The position numbers were made by a program, and so were the translations under genes. Below are positions 33,944-42,815 of a DNA stretch of 45,281 nucleotides, piece after piece. The stretch is from Verrucomicrobiaceae bacterium (GTDB taxonomy: Bacteria > Verrucomicrobiota > Verrucomicrobiia > Verrucomicrobiales > Verrucomicrobiaceae), in NCBI GenBank assembly GCA_947458455.1, contig CANGYJ010000021.1, forward strand, positions 1 to 45,281. Reading direction: 5' to 3'. Below the pieces are notes generated by a model that saw nothing but the letters and a program-made list of their open reading frames with translations, had not been told where the DNA came from and did not search any database. Within the stretch, counting starts at the first letter, position 1. Every line of letters starts with the position of its first letter.

Positions 33944-36136
33944 TCAAAAGACATCGCCACCCTGCTGGGTCGGCTGCTGCATGGGAGCGGCGGCATCGGC
34001 GACGGCGGCCTGTTTGCGCTTTTTGCGGCGGGAGGGCTTGGCATCGCCGGAGACGGGGTTGTTTGGCGAGTAGTAGGTGTAGTAGCTGGTGTAGTAGGAG
34101 TACTGGGCGTCGCTGGCGAGATCGACGTTGTTGAGGACGACGCCGATGACCTTGCCGCCGACGTTTTCGACGGTCTGCTTCACGCGGAGGAGCATGTGAC
34201 GTGGCAGTTTGCGATGCTGGACGACGATCATGGTGAGGTCGGCTTCATTGGCGAGCACGGAGGCATCGCTGACGCCGAGGATGGGCGGGGAGTCGATGAG
34301 GACGAGATCGAAGCGGCTCTTCACATCGGCGATGAGATCGACCATGCGCTGTGAATTGAGAATGCCGGCACTGTCGGCTGGCAGGAGGCCGCTGGGGAGG
34401 AAGTAGAGGTTTTCGACCGGGGTACGAACGACGACGTCTTCAAGGCGGATGTTTTGCGTGAGGTAGTTCGAAAGACCGTGCGTGTGGCTGACATCGAAGT
34501 GGCGATGCAAGCTGGGACGGCGGAGATCGGCATCGATGAGAAGGACGTTGTAGCCGCCCTGAGCGCAGATGTAGGCGAGGTTCGCCATGGTGGTGGACTT
34601 GCCTTCGCCTGCTCCACCGCTGACGACGGTGAGGCAGTTCGCATCGGGGGTTTTACGGTGGAATTCGATGTTGGTACGCAGGATGCGATAGGCCTCGGCA
34701 TCGGGATTGAAGCCGCTGCTGCGATGCAGGATGCCGACGCCCTTTGGCACGACGGCGAGGACTGGGACACCGAGGAATTTCTCGACGTCGTCGAGGCTCT
34801 TTACGCTGGTGTCCATGTATTCGAGAAAGAAGGCTAGGCCGACGCCGAACATGAGGCCGAGTACGCCGCCAAGTGCGAGATTGAGCGGGATATTCGGCTT
34901 AGCGGGACGAGATTCCGGCTCGGCAGTGGCGTAAACAGTGGCGGGGAATTTGATGAGCTTCAGACCCGCTTCTTCATCGAAGTAACGCTGGCGCATCTGA
35001 ATGAGCGTGGCCTCGATGAGGGCGACTTCATCCTTGGCGCTTTTGTATTCTTTATAGAGAGCACTCATGTTCATGACCTCGTTTTTGGCATCCGCAGAAT
35101 CCGTGCGGAGGGATTCGAGGGTCTTCTTGGCGGCGGAAAGGCGTCCATCCAGACCGGCGACGTGGTCCTTGGCGGCATCCATGATGAACTGGCGCAGCGT
35201 TTCGATCTGCTTTTCCAAGCCAACGACCATCGGGTGCTTGCGACCAAGCCCGTTGCTCATGAAGCCGTCACGCTGAACGACGGCGTCTTGATATTTCGCA
35301 ACGTTGCTGGTGAAGGAAGGATTTTCGAGCTTCAAAGATGACGCACGGGCGATGATCTCATCGGGAGAGAGTTTGCTGATGAGATCCTGTTCGGATTCGT
35401 ATTCGCGGACCTCCCGCTCGTATTGCAGAAGCATCTGCTCGCGGCTCATGAACGTCTGTTCCTTGTCGCCACGGATCTCTGCCCCGGCCTGGAGTGTGCT
35501 GCCGCCGCCGACGATCCAATCGCCAACGATGCCAGCCTTTTTCTTGGCCTCCAGCTCACGCTCCTGGGCGCTTCGGCGCTGGGCTTCTTGATCGGCGATT
35601 TGATCATGGATGATGTCGAGCGATTGGCGCTTCTGCTCACTGGCGACTTTGATGTGCTGCGTTTTGTAGCTCTCGGCAACCGCGTTGGCGATTTCGGCGG
35701 CGACTTTGGGATCTTGGTCGTAGTATTCGATGGCGACAAAGTCTGAGCGAAGGCTGCCCTGCACATCGAGATTGGCGCGGAGCCGACCGAGAGCCATCTG
35801 CCGAGAGGGCGTTTCCCAGGCTTTTTGGAGCTGGAGGGAGTCGATGACGGGATAAAGCGTCTCGGGCTTGGAGATGGTCTCGATCTGAGTTTTGATGTAC
35901 TCGGGCCAGAAGCCGCCGGGAGCATCGGAATTGCGTTCAAAGACGCGGATTGCATTTGGCTGGCGTTCAATCACCATCTCCACACGTCCACGGTATTTAC
36001 GCGGCATGATGTAGGTGAGGATAGCCGCAGCAGCGAAAACAAGGATGAAGGAAAGGACGATGAGTCCAAAGCGATTGCGGATCACCTGCCAGGTATCTGT
36101 GGCATGGCGTTGGAGGTCGGAGCCGGAGTCGTTCAT
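33944..36136 (-). CDS. Polysaccharide co-polymerase/tyrosine autokinase (Wzc/BY-kinase type)
   Basis: A 730-residue inner-membrane protein. Wzz-type chain-length domain between TM1 (about 22-44) and TM2 (about 417-439), with a coiled-coil middle. The cytoplasmic kinase has Walker A GGAGEGKST at 507-515, Walker A' LLIDADLRR around 532, and Walker B VLIDSPP around 612. A tyrosine cluster QYSYYTSYYTYYS (678-690, seven Tyr) provides the autophosphorylation sites, followed by a very basic tail (SRRKKRKQ). This enzyme sets the length and export of exopolysaccharide via cycles of phosphorylation. Part of the exopolysaccharide operon with the outer-membrane barrel 129 bases upstream. A matching phosphatase is not in the window. 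Confidence 0.93.
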   Translation of the reverse strand: MNDSGSDLQRHATDTWQVIRNRFGLIVLSFILVFAAAAILTYIMPRKYRGRVEMVIERQPNAIRVFERNSDAPGGFWPEYIKTQIETISKPETLYPVIDSLQLQKAWETPSRQMALGRLRANLDVQGSLRSDFVAIEYYDQDPKVAAEIANAVAESYKTQHIKVASEQKRQSLDIIHDQIADQEAQRRSAQERELEAKKKAGIVGDWIVGGGSTLQAGAEIRGDKEQTFMSREQMLLQYEREVREYESEQDLISKLSPDEIIARASSLKLENPSFTSNVAKYQDAVVQRDGFMSNGLGRKHPMVVGLEKQIETLRQFIMDAAKDHVAGLDGRLSAAKKTLESLRTDSADAKNEVMNMSALYKEYKSAKDEVALIEATLIQMRQRYFDEEAGLKLIKFPATVYATAEPESRPAKPNIPLNLALGGVLGLMFGVGLAFFLEYMDTSVKSLDDVEKFLGVPVLAVVPKGVGILHRSSGFNPDAEAYRILRTNIEFHRKTPDANCLTVVSGGAGEGKSTTMANLAYICAQGGYNVLLIDADLRRPSLHRHFDVSHTHGLSNYLTQNIRLEDVVVRTPVENLYFLPSGLLPADSAGILNSQRMVDLIADVKSRFDLVLIDSPPILGVSDASVLANEADLTMIVVQHRKLPRHMLLRVKQTVENVGGKVIGVVLNNVDLASDAQYSYYTSYYTYYSPNNPVSGDAKPSRRKKRKQAAVADAAAPMQQPTQQGGDVF

Positions 36137-36265
36137 GGCGTTACGAGGGTTTTAAATGCTTCGGACTGGTTAATAAATGAGTTAGTACATGATGCCAGCG
36201 GGCTCTTCGTGTGACGAAAGCTGCCCGCCGGCGTTCGGGGTCTGGCTGTGAAAGAGTAAAGACGA

Positions 36266-37471
36266 TCAGAAGGACGCCGTGGCACCAAGGGAGACGCGGT
36301 GGCGGTCAAACTCACGGAAGGCGCTCGTGGATTGCAGCGCGGAGAAGGAGTATTGGGCGTCGAGGCGGAGGTTTTCGAGCACGTTGTAGCCGAGGCCGGT
36401 GGAGAGGAAGATGGAATGTTCCTTGCCATCGGTGCCAGCGCCGTTGTCGAACTGGCTGTAAGCGTAGTTCGCGCCGGCGTTCACGCTGACGCGCTTGCTA
36501 ATGTTATGGTTCATCTGGACGCCAGTGTTCAAGCCGTAGCGGCTATTGAAGGTGGAGAGTTCAGCACCATTGAAGCCGAGGGAGGCGAACCAGCGGACCA
36601 TCGTCTCACGGGCGACGGCGTAGTTGAGGGCAGCCTCGGCATAGGGGGAGACTTTGCTTTGCAGGTCGGAATCGTAGAACTCGGCACCTGCACGGGCGGA
36701 ACCGGAGAAACGCTCACTCCAAGCGTGATCGACGCCGGCGAGGGCGAAGTGGGAGTTGAAGTTCTTGTTGGGTGCCTTGTCGAAGACGGTCATGCGGTAG
36801 CGGTACTCCGCTGAGACGCTCGTCTGGCGATTGAGGGCATAGGTGAACTGCTGGGCGAAGAGGTGGGAGTAGCGGTCCTCTTGATTGCCGATGAGGTCGT
36901 CCTGATAACCGGTGCCATCCATGGTGTAGCTGGTAGTCGTGGAGAAGCGGGGAGACCAAGCGTAGTTGATGTTGAAATTGTTGAAGCCGTAGAAGTACTG
37001 CCCGTTCCAAAGCGTCGTAGAACCGCCGTAGCCAAAGGCGTTGTTCGGCTCTACGCCGTAGGTGGCGAAGAAGTTATTGCTGATCTTGAGTCGCTCGGAA
37101 AAGCGATGCTCGAAATTGATGGTGGTCCTATTGTTATAAAAAGTGTCTTGAAGAGTCGGAACACCATCCACATAATGCACCACGCTAGAGTCGAGGGAGA
37201 AACTGAACGGCGTGGTTTGGTCCGGGCGGGTGTACATGATGCCGAAGCCTGTGGTGGCAAACCAAGAGTCGATCTCGCTCGGTGTGCCGGGGCCAGCGTT
37301 CTTGTAATCAAGGCGGTCGTAACCGCCGTTGCTAAAGATCGAGAATGTCAACGGCTGCTCGGTGCGGAAATCTGCGGAGTAGTTCTGAATTCCAACCAAG
37401 CCCTGGGCGTGCAGCGCTGCGGGGGCAAACAACAGGGCAGCGAGACAAAAAAAGGCAAGGCGTGAACACAT
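36266..37471 (-). CDS. Outer-membrane beta-barrel protein of the exopolysaccharide operon
   Basis: A 401-residue protein with a signal peptide (MCSRLAFFCLAALLFAPAALHA) and alternating hydrophobic strands rich in aromatic residues, e.g. FGIMYTRPDQTTPFSFSLD, FNINYAWSPRFSTTTSYTM and TGVQMNHNISKRVSVNAG. It ends in ASF, the typical C-terminal aromatic of a barrel. It resembles the BBP2-type barrels found with exopolysaccharide export genes, but the specific family is inferred. It likely helps the polymer cross the outer membrane together with the Wza-like protein. Confidence 0.82.
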   Translation of the reverse strand: MCSRLAFFCLAALLFAPAALHAQGLVGIQNYSADFRTEQPLTFSIFSNGGYDRLDYKNAGPGTPSEIDSWFATTGFGIMYTRPDQTTPFSFSLDSSVVHYVDGVPTLQDTFYNNRTTINFEHRFSERLKISNNFFATYGVEPNNAFGYGGSTTLWNGQYFYGFNNFNINYAWSPRFSTTTSYTMDGTGYQDDLIGNQEDRYSHLFAQQFTYALNRQTSVSAEYRYRMTVFDKAPNKNFNSHFALAGVDHAWSERFSGSARAGAEFYDSDLQSKVSPYAEAALNYAVARETMVRWFASLGFNGAELSTFNSRYGLNTGVQMNHNISKRVSVNAGANYAYSQFDNGAGTDGKEHSIFLSTGLGYNVLENLRLDAQYSFSALQSTSAFREFDRHRVSLGATASF

Positions 37472-37551
37472 AAGCTTAAGAGTAAGGATTTATTAGACTT
37501 GCCAGAAAGGATAAGAGCGTAGAAATCCAATAATCAGCGATTTGAACGGCA

Positions 37552-38136
37552 CTACTTCAGGACTGCAGGCGAGACGGGATCGGGCGTCGTGGGCGGAGGC
37601 AGCGGGCCGGAAGCCGGTGGCTGGATGAGGAAGACACCGCGGATGGTCGCAGGCACAAAGAAGTCTTCTTCTTGCACCGCAGGAGTGATGACGGGGTTTT
37701 TCGGCATCACTGGATTCTTGCCAGGATTTTTTTCGCTCGTAAGCGCCACAGGCTGTTCACCATTGATGGCGGGGGCGGCTGGAGCGGTCGTCACAGCGAC
37801 TATGCCAGGAACAACAGATGAGGCTGCTTCATTGATGGCGACAGCTTGCTTTGGCGCGACGGTGCTCGCCGTCTGCACGATCTGGCCGGCAAGTGTGGCA
37901 TCGGCCTTGGAAGCGATAATGGCGGCCTTCACGATGTCAGCGGCGCAGCCTTCATTGATGACAAGAGCGTCCTCGACGACCATGAGCACCTTCGAGGTAT
38001 CTTTTTCGACAGCGACACGCACGTCGTTGGCGATTTCAGAGCAGCCACTAGCCTGCGCCATGAGTGCGGAAGCAGTTGCGAGTAGCAACAAGCAAGCGAG
38101 AGGGCTTGCAAAACGGGAGCGAAGTCCAGTGTTCAT
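37552..38136 (-). CDS. Secreted alanine-rich protein of unknown function
   Basis: A 194-residue protein with an N-terminal signal segment (LLLLATASALMAQA) and a body of helical repeats with A/V-rich character: CSEIANDVRVAVEKD, CAADIVKAAIIASKADA, VAPKQAVAINEAASSVVP. It ends in a Pro-rich tail (PPASGPLPPPTTPDPVSP). It is first in the exopolysaccharide operon, 80 bases upstream of the barrel gene. Two cysteines (near residues 32 and 64) may form a disulfide. No family was recognised, so its role is unknown. Confidence 0.7.
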   Translation of the reverse strand: MNTGLRSRFASPLACLLLLATASALMAQASGCSEIANDVRVAVEKDTSKVLMVVEDALVINEGCAADIVKAAIIASKADATLAGQIVQTASTVAPKQAVAINEAASSVVPGIVAVTTAPAAPAINGEQPVALTSEKNPGKNPVMPKNPVITPAVQEEDFFVPATIRGVFLIQPPASGPLPPPTTPDPVSPAVLK

Positions 38137-38182
38137 AGGCGGCAGTGTAATTATGGATTTTCAGGTTTGAACGCGTTTTCAG

Positions 38183-38253
38183 AGCGGGTAGTGGGAATCG
38201 AACCCACATGGCCAGCGTGGAAGGCTGGAACTTTACCATTAAGCTATACCCGC
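38183..38253 (-). tRNA. tRNA-Gly (anticodon UCC)
   Basis: On the minus strand the sequence folds as a full cloverleaf. The acceptor stem GCGGGTA pairs with TACCCGC. The D-arm runs from GCTTAATGGTAAAGT. The anticodon stem CCAGC pairs with GCTGG around the loop CTTCCAC (anticodon TCC), and the T-arm GTGGG/CCCAC encloses TTCGATT. The terminal CCA is not encoded; the discriminator base is T. It sits just upstream of the exopolysaccharide operon and borders the AT-richer decayed zone on its 5' side. Confidence 0.95.
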
Positions 38254-39011
38254 GATTAAAGCTATATTAACGCGTAACACCTTGCCACCGCAAGATATTT
38301 TTTAGAATTAGCATGAAGAATTTGAAATTTCAGAATGCCTTACCGATCATCATATCCTACTTCTCAGATGCTTCATTCTTTTCCTCTGATTAACTAGTTA
38401 GCATCTCTGTTTCTGATGGCAAGCCCGGATTCGTGCCTCTTTATGGATGCTCGAATTCAGTAGGTAATCGGAGTTTTCTCTTCTTACAGAAGAACTTTCA
38501 TGGGAGTAGCCCAAAGTCATGACCACTATGAGACTAGATGCCCATTTTTTAAAAGTAGCTTGTTCAGCCTCACAATGGCAGCGGGGATGTTTAACGCATA
38601 CAAAGTATTGAGTGACCAATTTTGATCGCAGGCCCTCCTTTTCGCCCCCTTTTTGAATTAGAAGATTTTTGTGAGGCGGGTTTTGAGCACCTTAGGGATG
38701 TAGGTTTCACTCATTGCACGAGACTTACTCGTAGATAAACCAGCTTCGATCTCGCCGTCATCAGTGGAGTGGTCTTTTCGCGGTAGGGTGGGATGCTCTC
38801 TGGAAGTCCGGAGAAGTAAAAAATAGCTCTCATAATTGATAATATACTTCTTATAATATATAAATTTCTTAATTGTAATGGAATCCTTATCAAAAGCTGC
38901 GTCATGGATGCGTCTGATCCTTATTTTTGGGGTTGGTGAAGGCTGGCGACCGCTGTCACAGCCTCCAGCCTAGATATTGTGGGCTAATATATCTAAGATG
39001 GCAGCTTAAGC
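38254..39011. other. AT-richer region, no intact gene
   Basis: This 758-base stretch is clearly lower in GC than the rest. No complete gene is convincing. It holds an HNH-type fragment (38658-38714) and, upstream of that fragment, an overlapping broken frame ending at 38711. It also has a nested hairpin at 38940-38971 (AGGCTGG/CCAGCCT with an inner GCTG/CAGC), which could be a terminator or a small structured RNA. It appears to be decayed or recently acquired sequence. Confidence 0.5.
38658..38905 (-). pseudogene. Truncated HNH-endonuclease-like cassette remnant
   Basis: A minus-strand frame from an upstream gene ends MRAIFYFSGLPESIPPYREK and then TTPLMTARSKLVYLRVSLVQ, and its TGA overlaps the ATG of a second frame reading MSETYIPKVLKTRLTKIF before a stop. 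MSxTYIPxxLRxxV is a recognisable start of small HNH endonucleases of bacterial defence-like loci (family knowledge); here only 18 residues remain. The overlap suggests a former two-gene operon. Identification rests on short sequences and is tentative. Confidence 0.35.
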
Positions 39012-39722
39012 ATGCTGGCTCTCACGCCTTTGAGTGCGGGCGAGACGATCTACTTTACCAACAACGGTTGGAGTAGCAGCTAGGGCAAATTCAATGGGGC
39101 GGACGACTCTCAGGGCGCAGGCAACGAGTCGCTCATCCAGCTCACCCTGGCTCAAAACGTGGCCTAAGGCACGGTCATTTACTCCGGGGCCGATACCACG
39201 GGTTGGCAAGGGACAAAGTCAGGCGTGATCCCCGGCCAGATCTGCGGCAAGGCCGTGTTCAGCGACCTCGCCCTCAATTGCGAGTCCGACCAGATCTACG
39301 CCCTTTAGGGTAGCGCCTCGAATCCACTCCTGAATCCGACCAGTTTCATCTACGCCCTCGACATTGGCAGTATCGACTACCCCTTCTTCTCCGATTCCGA
39401 GGGCACGCTGTCCGGCGATATCCCGCCTGGGCTGAGTCTTGGGGCAAAAAACGCCTTCGAGCATACCAACCTGGCCTTCCACGGCGATGCCGACGGCAAC
39501 CATTGCGCATGGGGCCTGAATCCGTCAACTCCGGCAGTGGCCGCCCTCCAGACCTCCGGCGGCACGAAGGCACAGTGGCTGGCGGTGATCGCTGACAGCT
39601 CGAACTAGGCCGAAAGCCAGCCCGCCCTGAGCGCCTCCAATGTCACGCCGGGTCCTTCACGCAGCCTGCTGGCACTTTGGGGGCTTCAGGCATGCCTGAT
39701 TGGTCGGAAATGCATGAGTTAA
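39012..39722 (+). pseudogene. Decayed PEP-CTERM surface protein gene with four in-frame stops
   Basis: One frame, uninterrupted by indels, runs from ATG 39012 to TAA 39720-39722, but has internal stops at 39081 (TAG), 39165 (TAA), 39306 (TAG) and 39606 (TAG). The frame recalls large exported proteins of Verrucomicrobia: LTPLSAGETIYFTNNGW at the start, SDQIYAL, ASNPLLNPTSFIYALDIGS, and GTLSGDIPPGLSLGAKNAF. The last 17 codons, with LLALWGLQACLIGRK, look like the hydrophobic-plus-basic tail of a PEP-CTERM sorting signal. It probably was a surface protein anchored or processed by an exosortase. Confidence 0.65.
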
Positions 39723-39791
39723 TTAATTATTATATGTAATTTTACAAAAAAAGTATTTTTTAGGATTGTCATCTCTTAAATTGAAGAAATC

Positions 39792-40632
39792 GTGACCCGA
39801 CGCTGGACCATCATCTGCCTTCTTTCCGCCCTATGGCTGCCCTCGCAGCTCAGTGCGGCGGCGATCATGGTGAACGAGTATCGCAACACCGGCGGCACGG
39901 TGGGGCCAGGCACGAAAATGGTGCGGGATGAATATATCGAGTTTGTCATCACCGAGACCACCATGGCCGCCGGACAGGCCTCACTTAGCTTTGGAGACGC
40001 CGATGATGGCACCTCCATGCTTTAAGGCGTCTTCCGCTTTGACCGGGCCACGCTCGATCAAGCGCTCACCAACGCCAATCAGAGTGGCTTTCTGCCCGGA
40101 ACGATCATCGTCGTCAAAGGCGTGAATCCGACGCTCAATCTCTCGCCTACGATCCGCTAAATGGCGCTTGGAGTTTCGAACTCGTGGCCGGTGCAAGGAG
40201 CACGTGATCACAGCGAGACGCTCATCAACGGGAACATCAATTTCGGCAACAATGGCGAGGTCGTCTGAATATACTCCAGCTCTTAACGAGACACCAGCGG
40301 CTTCATCCATGCCATCTGTCACGACAATACTCCCGGTGCCATCGCCACCACGGTCGCAGCAGCGTTTGGCGGTGAAAACATCCCCGCCGCCGCGATCACC
40401 ACCACCGATCCATTGCCAACATCGGAAATACAACCGAGTCACTCGTCTCCACCACGAGCACGATGGGCCAACTCAATGGCGGCTTAAATACCACTTGGAT
40501 CGAAGGTCTTGGTGGGGGCTCGCTCGAGGTCACGGCGGTGCCAGAGTTATCCCCTGCACACTGATGACCATGCTCGGCCTCATGGCGCTGCAAAGCCAGC
40601 GCAACCGCCGGAAAGGAGGCCTGTATGTCTAG
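39792..40632 (+). pseudogene. Decayed PEP-CTERM surface protein gene with frameshifts
   Basis: Starts at a GTG (39792) followed by a signal peptide-like WTIICLLSALWLPSQLSAA. The protein then follows three frames: MVNEYRNTGGTVGPGTKM to a TAA at 40023, then GVFRFDRATLDQALTNANQS, and after a frame shift near 40143 YDPLNGAWSFELVAGA. Later come DHSETLINGNINFGNNGEVV and, near the end, VPEL (in the frame that ends at 40563) and MLGLMALQSQRNRRKGG. The last elements form the VPEP-like motif, hydrophobic helix and basic tail of a PEP-CTERM signal. Several stops and at least three frameshifts make it a clear pseudogene. It follows a similar one 69 bases upstream. Confidence 0.7.
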
Positions 40633-40753
40633 CTCCACACGCCGTCATACTCGCGGCCGCCACACGGATGCCGTGCTCAGTGATTCGGAGGCCTTCCAGC
40701 CATGATGGCGGGATGATGCGCTCTCTTCGATGCGCTGTTCGAGGCCAAAGTCC

Positions 40754-41879
40754 ATGCGATTCCGCAGCGGTGATCCATTTGATCGTTTTGCCCTGCTTCG
40801 TTACCTTATCATCGCTATTTCCATCATCACCGCAGCGGTCATTTTGCTAACGAGCGATTTCACGCCTGGCACCGTGCATCACGATTGGAAAGCCGATCCC
40901 ATGGCCGAAGTCCGCCGCAGTCTGCTGGAAGGTCAGAGCCACAGCGCCCCTGCCTCTCTTAAAGCGGCTATCGGTGCCTCGCTGGGCGATGTGAAACTAC
41001 TTCGTGCCCTTGCCGCTTTCGCGGGCGATTCTGCGCAATCTGCCCGATCAAAGCGCCGAGCGTCGCCTCGCCGCCGTGCGCTTCGGTTATCCAGTGGAGC
41101 TTCCCACGACCGATGAGATCCAGCTCCGGTCCGATGATCAAACGAGATCGCATGGAACGGCGGTCTCAGCGCCGAGGAAAAAGACCGCGGCGCCGGATGG
41201 CTCCAAGGGCAAATCGAGCATCGCATGGTCATCTCCCTCATCAGCACCCACGAAGCCGTCACCGAGCCGCAGCTCTTCGCCCGCCGTTTAGAATCCCTTC
41301 TCGAAGAAGGCCTTTGGCCCGATGCTGAATCCATGGTCGCCGATCCAGATTCACCGCCTCTCGCCTCCTCTCGCCTCCTCTCGCCTCCTCTCGCCTCCTC
41401 TCGCCTCCTCTCGCCTCCTCTCGCCTCCTCTCGCCTCCTCTCGCCTCCTCTCGCAAAGGCTCGCCACCTTGCATGAGCGTGCCTCGCGTCAGTTCGCCGT
41501 CGAGATGCTCCTCAGCGAGGCAGTCTCCGCCACACGCGAGGAGAACCGCCCGCTGCATTGCTACGCCCTCGATCATCATCTGCCCACGCTCACTGCCACC
41601 GCCTTCGCCACCGCGCTCGATATTTCCAAGGACCGCCCCAAAACCATGCGGGCCATCCTCCGCAGTGCCCGCACCGGCCGCATGCCTTTGAATACCTTCC
41701 TGCGTTCCCTCATCGGCAGCATCCTCGCCTCCTCCGGTCAGATCGACCGCAGCGCTCCCCTCGCCGCGCAAATCGACGCCATCCAGCTCTTCGCCAAAGA
41801 AAACGCCCTCTGCTCGCCCTGGCAGGTACGTTCCAACATGAACGGCGATCCGCTCGTCGGCAGCGTCGCATCAGAGTGA
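40754..41879 (+). pseudogene. Membrane-anchored protein gene, frameshifted, with a 10-bp repeat tract
   Basis: The likely start is ATG 40754 (MRFRSGDPFDRFALLRYL), with one membrane helix ALLRYLIIAISIITAAVILL. The coding frame switches near 41040 (to RNLPDQSAERRLAAVRFG) and back near 41140 (to NGGLSAEEKDRGAGWLQGQ). After the repeat tract (41355-41454), the rest lies in another frame: LHERASRQFAVEMLLSEAV and, near the end, QVRSNMNGDPLVGSVASE. The family is not recognised. All three frames together would give roughly 370 residues. It may be a dead gene or a phase-variable one, since a change of one 10-bp copy would rejoin the last frame. Confidence 0.55.
41355..41454 (+). repeat. Tandem 10-bp repeat, nine perfect copies
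   Basis: TCGCCTCCTC is repeated nine times without a mismatch at 41361-41450, with partial copies at each side. Ten bases equals one codon frame shift per copy. The plus strand reads PPLASSRLLS repeated. The upstream frame (RLESLLEEGLWPDAESM) and the downstream frame (LHERASRQFAVEML) differ by one base, and removing one copy or adding two would join them. Confidence 0.95.
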
Positions 41880-41881
41880 TC

Positions 41882-42814
41882 TCAAGGAGTGGCTTCAGCG
41901 GCCATCGAAGCTTCAAAACCCGCCCGGGTCTTCAACAGTGAAGCCATCCAGGCAAAGCCAAACAGCAACGTTCCCGCCACCACCACCGCCGCCGCCATCG
42001 GGCAGCCGAGCATGAGCGAAAGATGCAGACCACCGATGGCACTCAGTGACGCATGCAGCAGGCTCAAGGCTAGGCAAATGGGCAGCCGCGTGCTCAAAAG
42101 CTGCGCCGTGGCTCCCGGCAGGATAAGCATCGCGATCACCAGGATGGCCCCCACGCTCTCAAACGCCGCCACGATCACAATTGAAAGCACCGCCATCAGC
42201 GCGAGGTGCATTTTCCCCGGCGCAAAACCCTGCGAGCCCGCCAGCAGCGCATCAAAGGAGGTGATGAGCAGCTCCTTGTAAAACACCACGATCAAAACCG
42301 CCACGCTGAATACCACGCCGCCCATCACGAGCACTGGCTCAGGAATGCCGAGCGAGAATTCAGCAAGCGTCAGATTACTCAGCTCGCCATACAGCACGCA
42401 TTCGGCATCGAGATGGACCTTGGAGGCGAAGACATTGATGAGCACCACGCCCAAAGCGAAGAGCGAGCAGAAGGTGATGCCGATCGCCGCATCCGCCTTG
42501 ATGCGGCTCCGCGTGTGCAGGAACTCGATCAAAAACGTCGTCAGCAGCCCAGCGCCCAGCGCTCCGGCCAGCATCGCCGGCAGCGTGAGCTTCCCCGAGA
42601 TCAAAAACGCCACCGCCAGCCCCGGCAGCACGCTATGGCTAATCGCATCTCCCACCAGCGCCATGCGCCGCAGGATGAGGTAATTCCCCACCAGCCCGCA
42701 CGCCGCCGTGACGAGGAAAGCCATCAGCGCCATCCAACCATAAGTCGCGATGTCCGTCGTCCATGGGGCGATGAAGATGCGATGGGCATCGAAGGGTGGA
42801 AGAAGGCCGTCCAT
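41882..42814 (-). CDS. Metal ABC transporter permease (ABC-3 family)
   Basis: A 310-residue membrane protein with the eight- or nine-helix pattern of ZnuB/MntB/TroC-type permeases: GNYLILRRMALVGDAISHSVLPGLAVAF, LIEFLHTRSRIKADAAIGITF and GAILVIAMLILPGATAQLLS. Chosen start ATG 42812-42814 (MDGLLPPFDAHRIFIAPW) is one base after the stop of the upstream permease fusion gene. It is the second permease of the operon; the two permeases probably pair in the membrane. Likely metals are Mn, Zn or Fe; not determined by sequence. It converges with the repeat-bearing pseudogene, whose stop is 2 bases away. Confidence 0.92.
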   Translation of the reverse strand: MDGLLPPFDAHRIFIAPWTTDIATYGWMALMAFLVTAACGLVGNYLILRRMALVGDAISHSVLPGLAVAFLISGKLTLPAMLAGALGAGLLTTFLIEFLHTRSRIKADAAIGITFCSLFALGVVLINVFASKVHLDAECVLYGELSNLTLAEFSLGIPEPVLVMGGVVFSVAVLIVVFYKELLITSFDALLAGSQGFAPGKMHLALMAVLSIVIVAAFESVGAILVIAMLILPGATAQLLSTRLPICLALSLLHASLSAIGGLHLSLMLGCPMAAAVVVAGTLLFGFAWMASLLKTRAGFEASMAAEATP

Positions 42815-42815
42815 G

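Noticed and set aside
38398..38905. Minus-strand frames of 64-73 codons as intact genes in the AT-rich zone
   Set aside because: Composition is not coding-like for most of their length; only the end of the 38711-38905 frame next to the HNH start is of interest and is listed as a remnant.
41353..41456. The repeat tract as a CRISPR array
   Set aside because: Units are 10 bp without spacers; a CRISPR has 24-40 bp repeats with unique spacers, and no cas gene is present.
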